64,000 nt of DNA from Amycolatopsis decaplanina DSM 44594 (GTDB taxonomy: Bacteria; Actinomycetota; Actinomycetes; Mycobacteriales; Pseudonocardiaceae), in assembly GCF_000342005.1 (NCBI RefSeq), contig NZ_AOHO01000075.1, positions 124,001-188,000 of the forward strand, written 5' to 3'. This document shows, in pieces, positions 43,020 to 52,011 of this stretch (position 1 is its first letter; every line of letters starts with the position of its first letter). A model generated the notes under the pieces. It had not been told where the DNA came from. It did not search any database and saw only the letters and a program-made list of their open reading frames with translations. The position numbers were made by a program, and so were the translations under genes.

Positions 43020-44752
43020 CCGCGCGCCTCGCTCCCCACGCGCCTCTGGGGACCGCCGTCACCACCGGTGAAGCAGACCTGTGGTGCACGTACGCCGCGG
43101 TCCGCACGGCCGGGTGGCTGGGCCGGACCGGCGAACTGCCCGGCCGCGCGGCCACGATCGAGTACCTGGGCAGCCGCCGCAACACCGACGGCGGCTACGC
43201 CTGGAGCAAGGGAATGGCCTCCGACGCGTGGGCGACGTTCTACTGCACGCAGGCCATGGCCGAACTCGGCGCCGAGATCCCCAAGCTCGGCTCGACACGG
43301 GACTGGCTGCGCCGGACGTGGTCCGGTGACGCGTACGCGATGCTGCCCGGCCAGGCCCCCGACGTCTGGGCCACGCATTTTTCGGTGCGCACCACCGTCG
43401 AACTGTGTCAGGACGCCCCACCGGACCGCGATCGGCTGGTGAGCTGGCTACGTGCGCTGCAGGCGCCGGACGGTGGCCTCGGCTGGTCACCGGAGCACGC
43501 CGGGGCCACGGCCTCCGACGTCCGCGCCTGCTTCTACGGGGTGATGTCCTGGCGGGCATTACGCGCACTGGAACCCGATCTGGCACTTCCATGGGACGGC
43601 CCCGCGCTCGTGCGCTGGCTGCGGGATCAGCAGCAGGCCGAAGGCGGTTTTCGGTTCGGTCCGTCGGCGGACACCCCGTGCATGTGGGCCACCTACCGGG
43701 CGACGGCCGCACTGGAAACGCTGGGTGCGGCCCCGGCCGGGAAACAGGCTTGCCTCGACTGGGTCATCGACCGCCGGTCGTCCGATGGCGCGTTCGTCCG
43801 ATGGGCCGGTTACGACGTGGCCGATGTCTGGGCTTCGTTCTGCGCGATCGGCTCGTTGCGGGCGATGGGCGCGGACACCGGCCCGCACGCCGACCCCGTG
43901 CTGCGCAGGCTGCACGCGCTTTCCTGCCCGTCCGGCGGCTTCACCTATCGCGAACCCGATCAGGCCGGGGACGCGCTGAGCACCGCGGCCACCGCCTTGA
44001 CGGCGGCGCCCGACGACCCCCGGCAGGAGCAGTGGCGTGCCTGGCTGGCCGGATGCCGGCTGCCGAACGAGGGCGGGGTCATGTACATGCCCGCCCGTGG
44101 CAGCGAAGTGCGGTGCACACTGTGGGCTCTCGCCGCGGGAGCGGCCGACGCGGACCCCACCGCGCCGCGTGAGATCGCGAACTGGCTGACGGAGCTGCAG
44201 AACCCGGACGGTGGTTTCGGTTATTGGGAAGGCCGGGGTTCGGATCTGGTTTCCACCGCGGCGGCGGTGGAAACCCTGCGACTGCTGGGAATTCCGGTCT
44301 CCGAGGCGCTGGACACCGCGCGGCTGGCGCAGTTCGTCTTCGGCTGCCGCGACGAGGAAGGCCATCGTCACGTGCCGGGAGCGCCTCCCACGCTTCGCGC
44401 CGGGTTGCAGGCGTTGCGGATCCGGGAACAACTCGGCCAGACCGTGTCCGGAGAACTGGCCGCCCTGCTCGAACGCCATCGAGTGCCCAGCGGCGGCTTC
44501 GCCAACGTGGGTTCGCGTATGCCGGATCTGCTGAGCACCTACGAGGCGGTGGTGACCGCGGACCGTCAGGGGATCTTCGTGGATTCCGCCCGGCTGACCG
44601 TCTTCCTCGACCGGCTCGTCCGGCCGGAGGGCATCGGATGGACACCGCTCGCACCAGCCGGTGGCGGAGTGCTGGCCGACTGCCTCGGCTCGCTGCTTCG
44701 CGAACGGAACGAGGGAAACCGGGCGGACTTGCCCGCGCTCACCCTGTCCTGA
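43016..44752 (+). CDS. Alpha/alpha-toroid protein (prenyltransferase / squalene-cyclase repeat family)
   Basis: 578 residues built from about ten QW-like or prenyltransferase-beta-like repeats: NTDGGYAWS, APDGGLGWS, EGGFRFG, SSDGAFVR, PSGGFTY, NPDGGFGYW, PSGGFANVG. The pattern matches the toroid of squalene cyclases and protein prenyltransferase beta-subunits. I see no DxDD cyclase motif and no certain Asp-Cys-His zinc set, so catalysis is uncertain. It starts inside the stop of the PaaK-like gene (ATGA). One TTA codon (43559) makes expression depend on the bldA tRNA. It might bind a hydrophobic intermediate or transfer a prenyl group; neither is shown. Confidence 0.7.
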   Translation: MTARLAPHAPLGTAVTTGEADLWCTYAAVRTAGWLGRTGELPGRAATIEYLGSRRNTDGGYAWSKGMASDAWATFYCTQAMAELGAEIPKLGSTRDWLRRTWSGDAYAMLPGQAPDVWATHFSVRTTVELCQDAPPDRDRLVSWLRALQAPDGGLGWSPEHAGATASDVRACFYGVMSWRALRALEPDLALPWDGPALVRWLRDQQQAEGGFRFGPSADTPCMWATYRATAALETLGAAPAGKQACLDWVIDRRSSDGAFVRWAGYDVADVWASFCAIGSLRAMGADTGPHADPVLRRLHALSCPSGGFTYREPDQAGDALSTAATALTAAPDDPRQEQWRAWLAGCRLPNEGGVMYMPARGSEVRCTLWALAAGAADADPTAPREIANWLTELQNPDGGFGYWEGRGSDLVSTAAAVETLRLLGIPVSEALDTARLAQFVFGCRDEEGHRHVPGAPPTLRAGLQALRIREQLGQTVSGELAALLERHRVPSGGFANVGSRMPDLLSTYEAVVTADRQGIFVDSARLTVFLDRLVRPEGIGWTPLAPAGGGVLADCLGSLLRERNEGNRADLPALTLS

Positions 44753-44778
44753 GGGAAACCTTCCATCCTGGGGAAACC

Positions 44779-45186
44779 ATGCCCACCATCACCATTCGCA
44801 CCACGGAGCTGCCCACCACCGAACGCCGCGCCATCGCCGTCCGGCTCACCCGCTGGTTCGCCGAACACGACAGCGACCGCAGGCACGTGGTGGTGCGGTT
44901 CGAGCGGACCGAGCAGGGCACGGTATTCGTCGGCGGCCTGCCGATCGAAGCCCTTCCACACGAAGACGAAGGTTTGCACCACGCGAGTGTCGTCTGCTGC
45001 GTGTCCGTCGGACGAGACGAAGCCTTCTACGAAGAACTGGCCGCTGTACTCGCCGACTCGCTCGGCATGACCGCCGGAACTCCGTTCTTCTACCTGGAAT
45101 TCCGGCCGACACCCAAGGAATCCGTCTACTTCGGCGACCGGGGACGACTCCGTCGCGCGGACACCACACTGAGGGGAAACCGATGA
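44779..45186 (+). CDS. Tautomerase-superfamily protein with Pro-1
   Basis: A 135-residue protein starting Met-Pro-Thr (MPTITIRTTELP). After Met removal Pro1 would be the catalytic base of the 4-oxalocrotonate tautomerase / MIF superfamily. The beta-alpha-beta repeat fits (RRAIAVRLTRWFAEH, then DEAFYEELAAVLADSLG), making it a fused two-unit form rather than the 62-residue type. Members tautomerise, dehalogenate or decarboxylate keto acids. GGGGAAA lies upstream of the ATG. It overlaps the ACP gene (ATGA). The reaction in this pathway is unknown. Confidence 0.75.
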   Translation: MPTITIRTTELPTTERRAIAVRLTRWFAEHDSDRRHVVVRFERTEQGTVFVGGLPIEALPHEDEGLHHASVVCCVSVGRDEAFYEELAAVLADSLGMTAGTPFFYLEFRPTPKESVYFGDRGRLRRADTTLRGNR

Positions 45187-45485
45187 CCGTATCTTCCGTG
45201 CCCACCCTCGACTCCCTCCAGACCCGGACCCGGGCCGTCCTGGCCGGTCTTTTCGGGCCGGAAATCGACGACCTGCCCGCCGACACACCGCTCCCGGAAA
45301 CGCTCGGCGACCGCTACGACAGCCTCGGCGCGATGGAATGCGTCACCGCGATGGAAAAGGAGTTCGGCATCGAGGTCGACTTCGTCGAGCACGACGTCCG
45401 CTACACCTTCGCGCGACTGGACCGCATCGCCGAATTCGTCCATTCCCAGTTGGAAGATCAGGCCGTCTTCGGAGGATCTCGATGA
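45183..45485 (+). CDS. Acyl carrier protein
   Basis: A 100-residue carrier with the phosphopantetheine motif YDSLGAMECVTAM and an acidic helix II (MEKEFGIEVDF). Overlaps on both sides (ATGA) tie it to the tautomerase and the short AMP ligase. It likely carries the unit activated by one of the two ligases of the operon. There is no condensation or ketosynthase gene in block B, so chemistry probably occurs on the carrier followed by transfer or release. Confidence 0.88.
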   Translation: MTVSSVPTLDSLQTRTRAVLAGLFGPEIDDLPADTPLPETLGDRYDSLGAMECVTAMEKEFGIEVDFVEHDVRYTFARLDRIAEFVHSQLEDQAVFGGSR

Positions 45486-46495
45486 CGGCGACGGAAATCG
45501 AGTTCCGCACGTCCGGGCACACGGGTTCACCCGCCGTATGGCTGCGTACCCCGGACCAACTGCGGGCAGAAGCCGAGCTCATCGCGGACGAACTCGTCGG
45601 CGAAGTCGAACAGATCGTCAGCTTCGCACCGGTGGAGCACCTCTTCGGCCGGTTGTTCGCGCGAATCCTGCCGGAGATCCGCGGCATTCCGGTGCACCAC
45701 CTCACCCACGCGCCCACCGGATTGCCGCCCGAAGTGGAGCGGAAGCGGACACTGTTCGTCTGCCTGCCGGCAAGCTGGCTGGTGCTGCGTCATCTGCTCG
45801 GCCGGATCAGGGCGCTCCCCTCGGCGGTCGCCCTGCACGGAACCGGGCCGACGGTGCAAGCCACCGGTGAAGTACTGGCGGCGTTGTCCGGCACCGGTTT
45901 CCGCGCGTTCGAATTGTTCGGGTCCACCGAAACCGGCGGGATCGCGCACCGGGAGATCACGCCACCGGGCACCGAGGCGGGACGCTGGCGGCTTCTGCCC
46001 GACGTCGAGTTCGCTGATCCGCGACAAGGCCGGGGACAGTGGCTCCATATCCGGAGCCCACGGCTGGCCCGCCGCAGCGACATGGCGACCAGGCCGGAAA
46101 CGTGGCAGCTGCCCGATGTGATCCACCGCGACGAGCGATCTTTCGAGTTCCACGGACGGGCCTCGGCGCTGATCAAGGTGAACGGGCAACGGGTCAACCT
46201 GGAAGAACTCGCGACCGCGCTGCGGAACTCGGTCGACGGTCTGGACGTGGCCTGCCTGCCCGTGCACGATCCGGTCCGCGCCGAGCACTACGAACTGTTC
46301 TACAGTTTCGATCAGGACCTCTCCCGCCAGGAGATCTTCGCCCGGTTGCGGACGGTCATGCACGACGTCACCCCGCCGCGCGCGGTGCATCAGGTCCGGC
46401 GCATCCCCCGGACCGCGACCGGGAAGATCGCGGTCACCGCCTTGTACGCGCTCACCCAAAAGGAGTCCCAGGCGGCGTTGGAAGGGGCGAGCTGA
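45482..46495 (+). CDS. Short AMP-dependent ligase lacking the usual N-terminal subdomain
   Basis: A 337-residue adenylate-forming protein. The A3 loop stands at the very N-terminus (FRTSGHTGSP, residues 8-17), then FGSTETGG (A5), SFEFHGRASALIKVNGQRVNLEE (A8) and RTATGK (A10 Lys). Complete family members have 100-180 residues before A3; here they are absent, yet the start overlaps the ACP gene exactly (ATGA), so this is the real start. Such minimal ligases occur with carrier proteins in aryl-polyene and related clusters. Ends TGATG with the amidase. Confidence 0.78.
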   Translation: MTATEIEFRTSGHTGSPAVWLRTPDQLRAEAELIADELVGEVEQIVSFAPVEHLFGRLFARILPEIRGIPVHHLTHAPTGLPPEVERKRTLFVCLPASWLVLRHLLGRIRALPSAVALHGTGPTVQATGEVLAALSGTGFRAFELFGSTETGGIAHREITPPGTEAGRWRLLPDVEFADPRQGRGQWLHIRSPRLARRSDMATRPETWQLPDVIHRDERSFEFHGRASALIKVNGQRVNLEELATALRNSVDGLDVACLPVHDPVRAEHYELFYSFDQDLSRQEIFARLRTVMHDVTPPRAVHQVRRIPRTATGKIAVTALYALTQKESQAALEGAS

Positions 46496-47898
46496 TGTCC
46501 GGCCGTCCGAGCCCGTCCGATCCCGCCTCGTCGCTGAACGGCTACGCCGAGAACGCCGGAATCACCTACCCGGACGATCGTCCGGAGCTTCCCGGCCTGC
46601 TCGAGCTGCCATTGGCCGAACGGTGCGCCCGGCACGACCAGGGCGAGTGGGACGACCGGAAATGGGCGGAGCAGAACGAGAACTGGTATTCCGTGGCCGA
46701 TGCCCGGTACCGGGCGGTCACCGCGCGGCGGAGTTCGGCATCGGGTACGCCGCTGATCCGGATCGGCGTCAAGGACACCATCGACGTCGCCGGCCTGCCG
46801 ACTTCCCTGGGGCTGCGGCATTACCGGCACCATCCGGCGGCGACGGCGAGGGCGCTTTCCCGGCTCGACGGTGTCGAGGACCAGGTGATCGGCAAGGTCG
46901 TCAGCACCGAGCTGAACATCGGCGTCGGTTCCGGCTGTGTGAATCCCTATTTCCCGCACATCGACCCCGCAGGCTCGAGTACCGGTGCGGGCGTCGCCGT
47001 CGCGGCCGATCTCTGCGATCTGGCGATGGGCACGGACGTCCTCGGTTCGGTGCGCTGGCCTGCCGGGCACTGCGGCACCGTCGGGTTGCGCATGACGCAT
47101 GATCCTGGCCTGCTGCACGGCATTTTCCCTTTGTCACCACCGATGGACGCGGTCGGCTGGGTGGCGCGCACGGCCGAGGACCTCGCGTTCCTGTGGCAGC
47201 GCCTCGGTCTGCGGACCCTGCTCGGTCAGGACGGGCAGCCCTCACCCGACCGGTACCGCGTCGGCGTGCCCACCGAAGTCCGGGACGGCTCGTGCGGTCC
47301 CGAGATGCTGGAAACGCTGGATCTGGTCAGCGCCGCGCTGGCCGACGACGGCCACGAGATGACCGACCTCCGCGTGGGGGACGATCTTTGGCGACGTCGC
47401 GGCGACGCCTGGCAGCTTTGCGCCCGGCAGGCATGGGACGGCTACCAGCTGTGGCGGCACTGGATCACCGTCCCGTTGCACCAGAGCACCGAGCAGGCGC
47501 TGGAGGTCGGCGCGCGGGTGACCGACGCGCAGTACACGGAAATCCTCGACGCGATGTTCTCCTGCCGTCAGGAGAACGCCATCCGCTTCGGGGACCACAC
47601 GCACGCCTGGTTGCTGCCGCTGGACCCCTCTCCCCCGCCCGATCGGCGGACCAGCCGTCCGGTCGCCACCACCATCCCCGCCCCGGGCGAAGCCGACTAC
47701 GACCGGCGGATCGGGTACACCCCGATCGCCAGTTTCGCCGGGTTGCCCGCCATCGCCGTGCCCGTCCGGCTCAGCCGGGTGAACCGCGCACCGCTCGGAG
47801 TGCAGATCGTCGGCCCGCCCGGCAGCGAAGAACGGCTGATCGACCTGGCCCGGCGGGTACAGGTCCTGCTGAAACCGCCGGTTCTTCGCCCCGCGTGA
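46495..47898 (+). CDS. Amidase-signature hydrolase 2
   Basis: A 467-residue amidase-signature enzyme with the triad IGVKDTIDVAG (Lys), DPAGSSTGAGVAVAAD and GTDVLGSVRWPA (serines). The start overlaps the previous stop (TGATG). It is distinct from the block A amidase: shorter, with a different N-terminus. It could form or split an amide bond on the ACP-derived product or a ureido amide. No signal peptide. Confidence 0.82.
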   Translation: MSGRPSPSDPASSLNGYAENAGITYPDDRPELPGLLELPLAERCARHDQGEWDDRKWAEQNENWYSVADARYRAVTARRSSASGTPLIRIGVKDTIDVAGLPTSLGLRHYRHHPAATARALSRLDGVEDQVIGKVVSTELNIGVGSGCVNPYFPHIDPAGSSTGAGVAVAADLCDLAMGTDVLGSVRWPAGHCGTVGLRMTHDPGLLHGIFPLSPPMDAVGWVARTAEDLAFLWQRLGLRTLLGQDGQPSPDRYRVGVPTEVRDGSCGPEMLETLDLVSAALADDGHEMTDLRVGDDLWRRRGDAWQLCARQAWDGYQLWRHWITVPLHQSTEQALEVGARVTDAQYTEILDAMFSCRQENAIRFGDHTHAWLLPLDPSPPPDRRTSRPVATTIPAPGEADYDRRIGYTPIASFAGLPAIAVPVRLSRVNRAPLGVQIVGPPGSEERLIDLARRVQVLLKPPVLRPA

Positions 47899-47925
47899 TC
47901 ACCACCACCACATCAGGAGACCGTG

Positions 47926-49125
47926 ATGATCCCCCACGCAGTGCTGGAAATCGCCGCCGCCCACCAACCCGACTGGTCCACGCCGGAGGATCTGGCCGCC
48001 GTGCGGAACGAACTGCGCGCCAGGCCGCCGCTCGTCGACGCGCATTCGTGTTACGCGCTCGCCGGTGAACTCGAGTTCGTCGCCCGCGGGGAGGCCGTGG
48101 TGATCCAGGCGGGCGACTGTGCCGAACTGTTCTCCGACTCGGCGCGGCACCGGGTCCAGGCCAAGGCCTCACAGCTGCACCATCTCTGCGAAACCGCCGA
48201 ATCCGCCGGGATGCCGACCGTCCGGATCGGCCGCTTCGCCGGGCAGTTCGCCAAACCCCGTTCCTGCGCGACGGAAGTCCTGCCGGACGGCACGGAAATC
48301 CCGGTTTACCGCGGTGACGCGGTGAACGGCGTGACTCCCACCGCGGCGGCCAGGCGAGCCGATCCGGCGCGGATGCTGACCGCCTACGATCTCGCGGCGG
48401 AGGGCCTGGACGCGCTGTTCATGCGGCAGCTTCTGCTCTGCGAGGCGGGCAGCGGGATCAGTTCGATGCTGGCGCCGACCTACATCAGCCACGAAGCACT
48501 CCTGCTGGACTTCGAGCACGCGCTGCTGCGCCCGGATCTCGCCCGCGGCGGCAGTTACGCCTCCTCGGCCCATATGGTGTGGATCGGTGAGCGCACCAGG
48601 CAGCTCGATCACGCCCATCTCGCGTTCGCCGAGAGGATCACCAACCCCGTCGGAGTGAAGATCGGCCCGAACGCGACCCCCGAGGAGCTGATCGCCATCG
48701 TCGACCGGCTGGCCACCGGGCATCGCCGAGGCAGGCTGAGCCTCATCGTCCGCATGGGCGCGGAGAAGATCGCGGACCGGCTCCCCGCTCTGGTGGCCGC
48801 ACTCGGCACGCGAGCCGGGCAGGTGGCCTGGCTGTGCGATCCCATGCACGGCAACACCAGGAAGACCACGGCCGGGCAGAAGACCCGGGTGGTGACGGAG
48901 ATCCAGGCCGAGATCGGGCAGTTCTGCCGGATCCTGCGTGAGCACCGGGTCCACCCGGGAGGACTTCACCTCGAAGTGAGCCCGGACCCGGTGACCGAAT
49001 GCGTGGACACGATGGCGGAGCTGAGCGGCGCACTCGAGCTGGGCAGGTACGAGTCGGCCTGTGACCCCCGGCTGAACCCGGTCCAGGCGCAGCAGGTCGT
49101 CCGGCATTTCACCCGGTTGCTCTGA
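47926..49125 (+). CDS. Class II (PhzC/AroH-type) DAHP synthase
   Basis: A 399-residue class II 3-deoxy-D-arabino-heptulosonate-7-phosphate synthase. VIQAGDCAELF, RIGRFAGQFAKPRS, PVYRGDAVNG, VKIGPNATPEEL, WLCDPMHGNT and HLEVSPDPVTECVD are the metal and substrate motifs. It condenses PEP with erythrose 4-phosphate. A copy in a secondary cluster usually boosts the shikimate supply, here fitting an aromatic building block and the tyrosine-aminomutase-like gene at 52008. It lacks the N-terminal extension of the mycobacterial primary-metabolism enzyme, so reduced feedback control is likely (inference). ATG 47926 with AGGAG upstream. Confidence 0.92.
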   Translation: MIPHAVLEIAAAHQPDWSTPEDLAAVRNELRARPPLVDAHSCYALAGELEFVARGEAVVIQAGDCAELFSDSARHRVQAKASQLHHLCETAESAGMPTVRIGRFAGQFAKPRSCATEVLPDGTEIPVYRGDAVNGVTPTAAARRADPARMLTAYDLAAEGLDALFMRQLLLCEAGSGISSMLAPTYISHEALLLDFEHALLRPDLARGGSYASSAHMVWIGERTRQLDHAHLAFAERITNPVGVKIGPNATPEELIAIVDRLATGHRRGRLSLIVRMGAEKIADRLPALVAALGTRAGQVAWLCDPMHGNTRKTTAGQKTRVVTEIQAEIGQFCRILREHRVHPGGLHLEVSPDPVTECVDTMAELSGALELGRYESACDPRLNPVQAQQVVRHFTRLL

Positions 49126-49147
49126 GAACCCGCGCGGGCCGGGTTCT
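49125..49147. terminator. Short hairpin between convergent DAHP synthase and marR
   Basis: AGAACCCG (49125-49132) pairs with CGGGTTCT (49140-49147) over a seven-base loop, between the stop at 49125 and the marR stop at 49146. Confidence 0.6.
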
Positions 49148-49709
49148 ACAGCCCCGTACCGACATCACCGACGTGCGATACACCGTGATCGTCGCAGCGG
49201 CTCTGGACCTCGCCGAGGAGCACCCTCAGCAAGGAGGCGAGCTGGGCCCGCTGCTCGTCGCTCAGCCCGGAAACCAGTTCGAGTTCCCGTTCGAGCACCC
49301 GATCGACGGTCTGCTCCACCAATGAGTGCCCGGCCGGGGTCAGTGTCACGTACACGCTGCGGCCGGGCGGTTCGGTGTGCCGCACGACCAATCCCTCGCG
49401 TTCCGCTCGGGCCACCCGCTGAGATATCGCTCCCGCCGTGACCAGGGTCAGCCTCGCCAGCTCCCTGGTCGTCAGCGAATACGGCGGGGAACTGCGCCGG
49501 AGCACGCTGAGCAGGTCCAAGGTGGCCGAATCGACGTCGGAGTCCAGCAGGACGCGACGGCGGTCCTCACCGAACAACTTGGCCAGCTGCCACACCCGGG
49601 TCACGATGCCGATGGACTGGGTCGACGTGCCGGGCCGTTCGCGCTGCCACGCCGCCTCGATCTCGTCCGCGGCGTCCGGCGTGTGGTCCTTTTCGGACGC
49701 TGCGCTCAT
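49146..49709 (-). CDS. MarR-family transcriptional regulator
   Basis: A 187-residue winged-helix regulator: SLTTRELARLTLVTAGAISQRVARAEREGLVVR is the recognition region, PPGRSVYVTLTPAGHSLVE the wing. ATG 49709 has GGAGG six bases upstream; the longer frame passes into the operator and is not used. It is divergent from the SDR operon. Palindromes TTTAG-N2-CTAAA next to its own promoter (49757) and before the PaaK operon (41614) suggest it represses both. The ligand may be an aromatic pathway intermediate, as is common in the family. Confidence 0.87.
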   Translation of the reverse strand: MSAASEKDHTPDAADEIEAAWQRERPGTSTQSIGIVTRVWQLAKLFGEDRRRVLLDSDVDSATLDLLSVLRRSSPPYSLTTRELARLTLVTAGAISQRVARAEREGLVVRHTEPPGRSVYVTLTPAGHSLVEQTVDRVLERELELVSGLSDEQRAQLASLLRVLLGEVQSRCDDHGVSHVGDVGTGL

Positions 49710-49756
49710 CCCGAACCTCCACCGCGGTTGTCGGCTGCACGGCGCACAGCCTATCA

Positions 49757-49768
49757 TTTAGGTCTAAA
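49757..49768. promoter_or_regulatory. Predicted MarR operator in the marR / SDR divergent region
   Basis: The palindrome TTTAG-GT-CTAAA sits midway in the 94-base gap between the marR start and the SDR start. The half-sites are identical to those at 41614-41627. Confidence 0.6.
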
Positions 49769-49803
49769 CGTGAGTTAGGACCGGCGAATACGAAGGAGGC
49801 TAG

Positions 49804-50529
49804 ATGACCCGGACGATCCTGGTCACCGGCGGGGGCACCGGCATCGGCAGGGCCGTGGCGGCGAGATTCGCGGCGTCCGACGCCGTCGTGCACATCACCG
49901 GTCGTCGCAAGGAGGTACTGGTCTCGGCGGCGGCCGAGCTGGGGTCGGCGGTCCGGCCGCTCGTCTGCGACAGCACCGATCCCGAGCAGGTGACCGCCGC
50001 GATGGACGGACTGGACGGGCCGATCGACGTGCTGGTCAACAACGCCGGCGGCAACACCGACTTCGACCTCCCCGAGCAGGAAGGGCTCGCCGGGGTCCTC
50101 GCGCACTGGCGGGCCAATCTGGACGCCAACCTGATCAGCGCGGTGCTGACCACCACCGCCGTCGAAGGCAAACTCGCCGAAGGCGGATCGGTGATCCACA
50201 TCGGATCCATCGCCGCCGACCAGGGCGCCGGATCGTACGGCGCGGCCAAGGCCGGGCTCGCCTCGTGGAACGTCGATCTGGCCAAGCGGCTCGGCGCCCG
50301 CAAGATCACCGCGAACGTGGTCTCACCGGGCTACATCCGCGAAACCGAGTTCTTCCGGGACAAGCTCCCCGCCGAACGCGCCGAGCAGCTGATCGGCGCG
50401 ACCAGCACCGGCCGCGCCGGCCTTCCCGCCGACATCGCCGAAACGGTGTACTTCCTCGCTTCCGCCGGCGCCCGGCACATCACCGGGCAGACTCTCGGGG
50501 TCAACGGCGGCGCCCACCCGACCAGGTAA
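49804..50529 (+). CDS. Short-chain dehydrogenase/reductase
   Basis: A 241-residue classical SDR with TGGGTGIGRAVA (NAD(P) loop), NNAGGN, the catalytic Ser in HIGSIAA and YGAAK (Tyr/Lys). AAGGAGG precedes ATG 49804. It is the first gene of the operon divergent from marR. It probably oxidises or reduces a hydroxyl or keto group of the block B product; its specificity is not evident. Confidence 0.88.
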   Translation: MTRTILVTGGGTGIGRAVAARFAASDAVVHITGRRKEVLVSAAAELGSAVRPLVCDSTDPEQVTAAMDGLDGPIDVLVNNAGGNTDFDLPEQEGLAGVLAHWRANLDANLISAVLTTTAVEGKLAEGGSVIHIGSIAADQGAGSYGAAKAGLASWNVDLAKRLGARKITANVVSPGYIRETEFFRDKLPAERAEQLIGATSTGRAGLPADIAETVYFLASAGARHITGQTLGVNGGAHPTR

Positions 50530-50538
50530 GGGACGAAA

Positions 50539-52011
50539 ATGGTTGCCGTCGCGGACACATCCCCCTCGACCGTGCCGACTCCTCGGGACTGGGCAGGGAT
50601 CGGGGTGGTCCTGCTGGCCACGTTCATGGGCCAGATCGACATGTTCATCGTGAACGTGGCCAGCCCGCCGATCCAAGCGGATCTGGGCGCCAGCTTCGGC
50701 CAGATCCAGTTCGTCATCGACGGTTACGTGATCGCCTACGCGGCGGGCATGGTGACCGGCGGAAAGCTCGGCGACCGTTTCGGCCGCAAGAAGGTGTTCC
50801 AGTACGGCGTGGCGGCGTTCACCGTCGCCTCGTTGCTGTGCGCGTTGTGCCCCACGGCGAATCTCCTGATCGTGGCGCGCGTCGTGCAGGGCGCCGCGGC
50901 GGCCGTCCTGATGCCTCAGGTGCTGTCGATCATCCAGGGCACGTTCGCCCGTCAGCGGGACCGGCAGCGCGCGATCGGCGCCTACGGGTCGGTGATCGGG
51001 CTCGGAGTGGTCGCCGGGCTGATCGGCGGCGGGCTGCTCCTGAACGTGGACGTCGCCGGTCTGGAGTGGCGGACGATCTTCCTGATCAACGTGCCGATCG
51101 GGCTGCTCATCCTGCTGGCCGCGCCGTCGACGGTCCGGGAGAGCCGGAGCGAGGTCACCGCGCGGCTGGACATGGTGGGGACGGTGCTCACCGCGTCCGT
51201 GCTGCCCATCCTGCTGATCCCGTTGTCGCTCGGCCCGGAACACGGCTGGCCGCTGTGGATCTGGGTCTGTTTCGCCGCCGCGGCGCTGCTGACGGCCGTC
51301 CTATTCCGGTACGAGAACAGGCTCGCCGCGCGCGGCGGGGATCCGCTGCTGCCGGCCCGGGTCCTGCGCGGGCGCGGGTTCCCGGCCAGCATGGCGACGG
51401 TGACGGTGTTCTTCGCCGGCAACGCGGGCTACTTCCTGGTGCTGACCTACTACCTCCAGTCCGCGCTGAACCTGGACCCGCTGGCCACCGGGGTGGTGTT
51501 CGTGCCCTTGGGCGTCGGGTTCGCGGTGGCCTCGGTGGCCGGGCGCCGCCTGGCCGAGCGCTACGGCACCCGGGTGCTGATCACCGGTGCGCTGCTGATG
51601 TTCGCGAGCTTCCTGCCGATGCCGTTCATCGTGCAGGCCGGCACCAGCACCCAGGCCGTCGCGCTCGCGGCCACCATCGGGCTGTCCGGGATCGGGCAGG
51701 GACTGGTGGTCTCGCCGTTGGTCGGCATCGCCATGGCCCAGGTGCCCGCCGATCTCACCGGAGCGGGTTCGGGGGTGCTGAACACCGTCACCCAGGCCGC
51801 GATGGCCGTCGGGATCGCGGGGATCGGCACGGTCTACCGCGCCGCGCTGGGGCGCAATCCGCAGGACACGGCGTCGATCCCCGCGAGCGACTTCGGCGAC
51901 GCGTTCGTCGTCACCTGCGGGGTGCTCGCGGCGCTCGCCGTGGCGACAGCGGTGCTGAGCTGGGTGCTCGGCCGATCGAGGACGGCGACAGAGGCGGGAG
52001 CCGGACTGTGA
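50539..52011 (+). CDS. MFS drug-resistance transporter, EmrB/QacA type (14 TM)
   Basis: A 490-residue major facilitator of the DHA2 group. Fourteen hydrophobic stretches can be counted. GDRFGRKKVFQYG is motif A and the usual LEWRTIFLINVPIGL follows the fifth helix. It follows the SDR after nine bases and overlaps the ammonia-lyase-type gene (GTGA). Being under a MarR-type operator, it is probably the ligand-inducible efflux pump for the block B aromatic product. Confidence 0.9.
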   Translation: MVAVADTSPSTVPTPRDWAGIGVVLLATFMGQIDMFIVNVASPPIQADLGASFGQIQFVIDGYVIAYAAGMVTGGKLGDRFGRKKVFQYGVAAFTVASLLCALCPTANLLIVARVVQGAAAAVLMPQVLSIIQGTFARQRDRQRAIGAYGSVIGLGVVAGLIGGGLLLNVDVAGLEWRTIFLINVPIGLLILLAAPSTVRESRSEVTARLDMVGTVLTASVLPILLIPLSLGPEHGWPLWIWVCFAAAALLTAVLFRYENRLAARGGDPLLPARVLRGRGFPASMATVTVFFAGNAGYFLVLTYYLQSALNLDPLATGVVFVPLGVGFAVASVAGRRLAERYGTRVLITGALLMFASFLPMPFIVQAGTSTQAVALAATIGLSGIGQGLVVSPLVGIAMAQVPADLTGAGSGVLNTVTQAAMAVGIAGIGTVYRAALGRNPQDTASIPASDFGDAFVVTCGVLAALAVATAVLSWVLGRSRTATEAGAGL

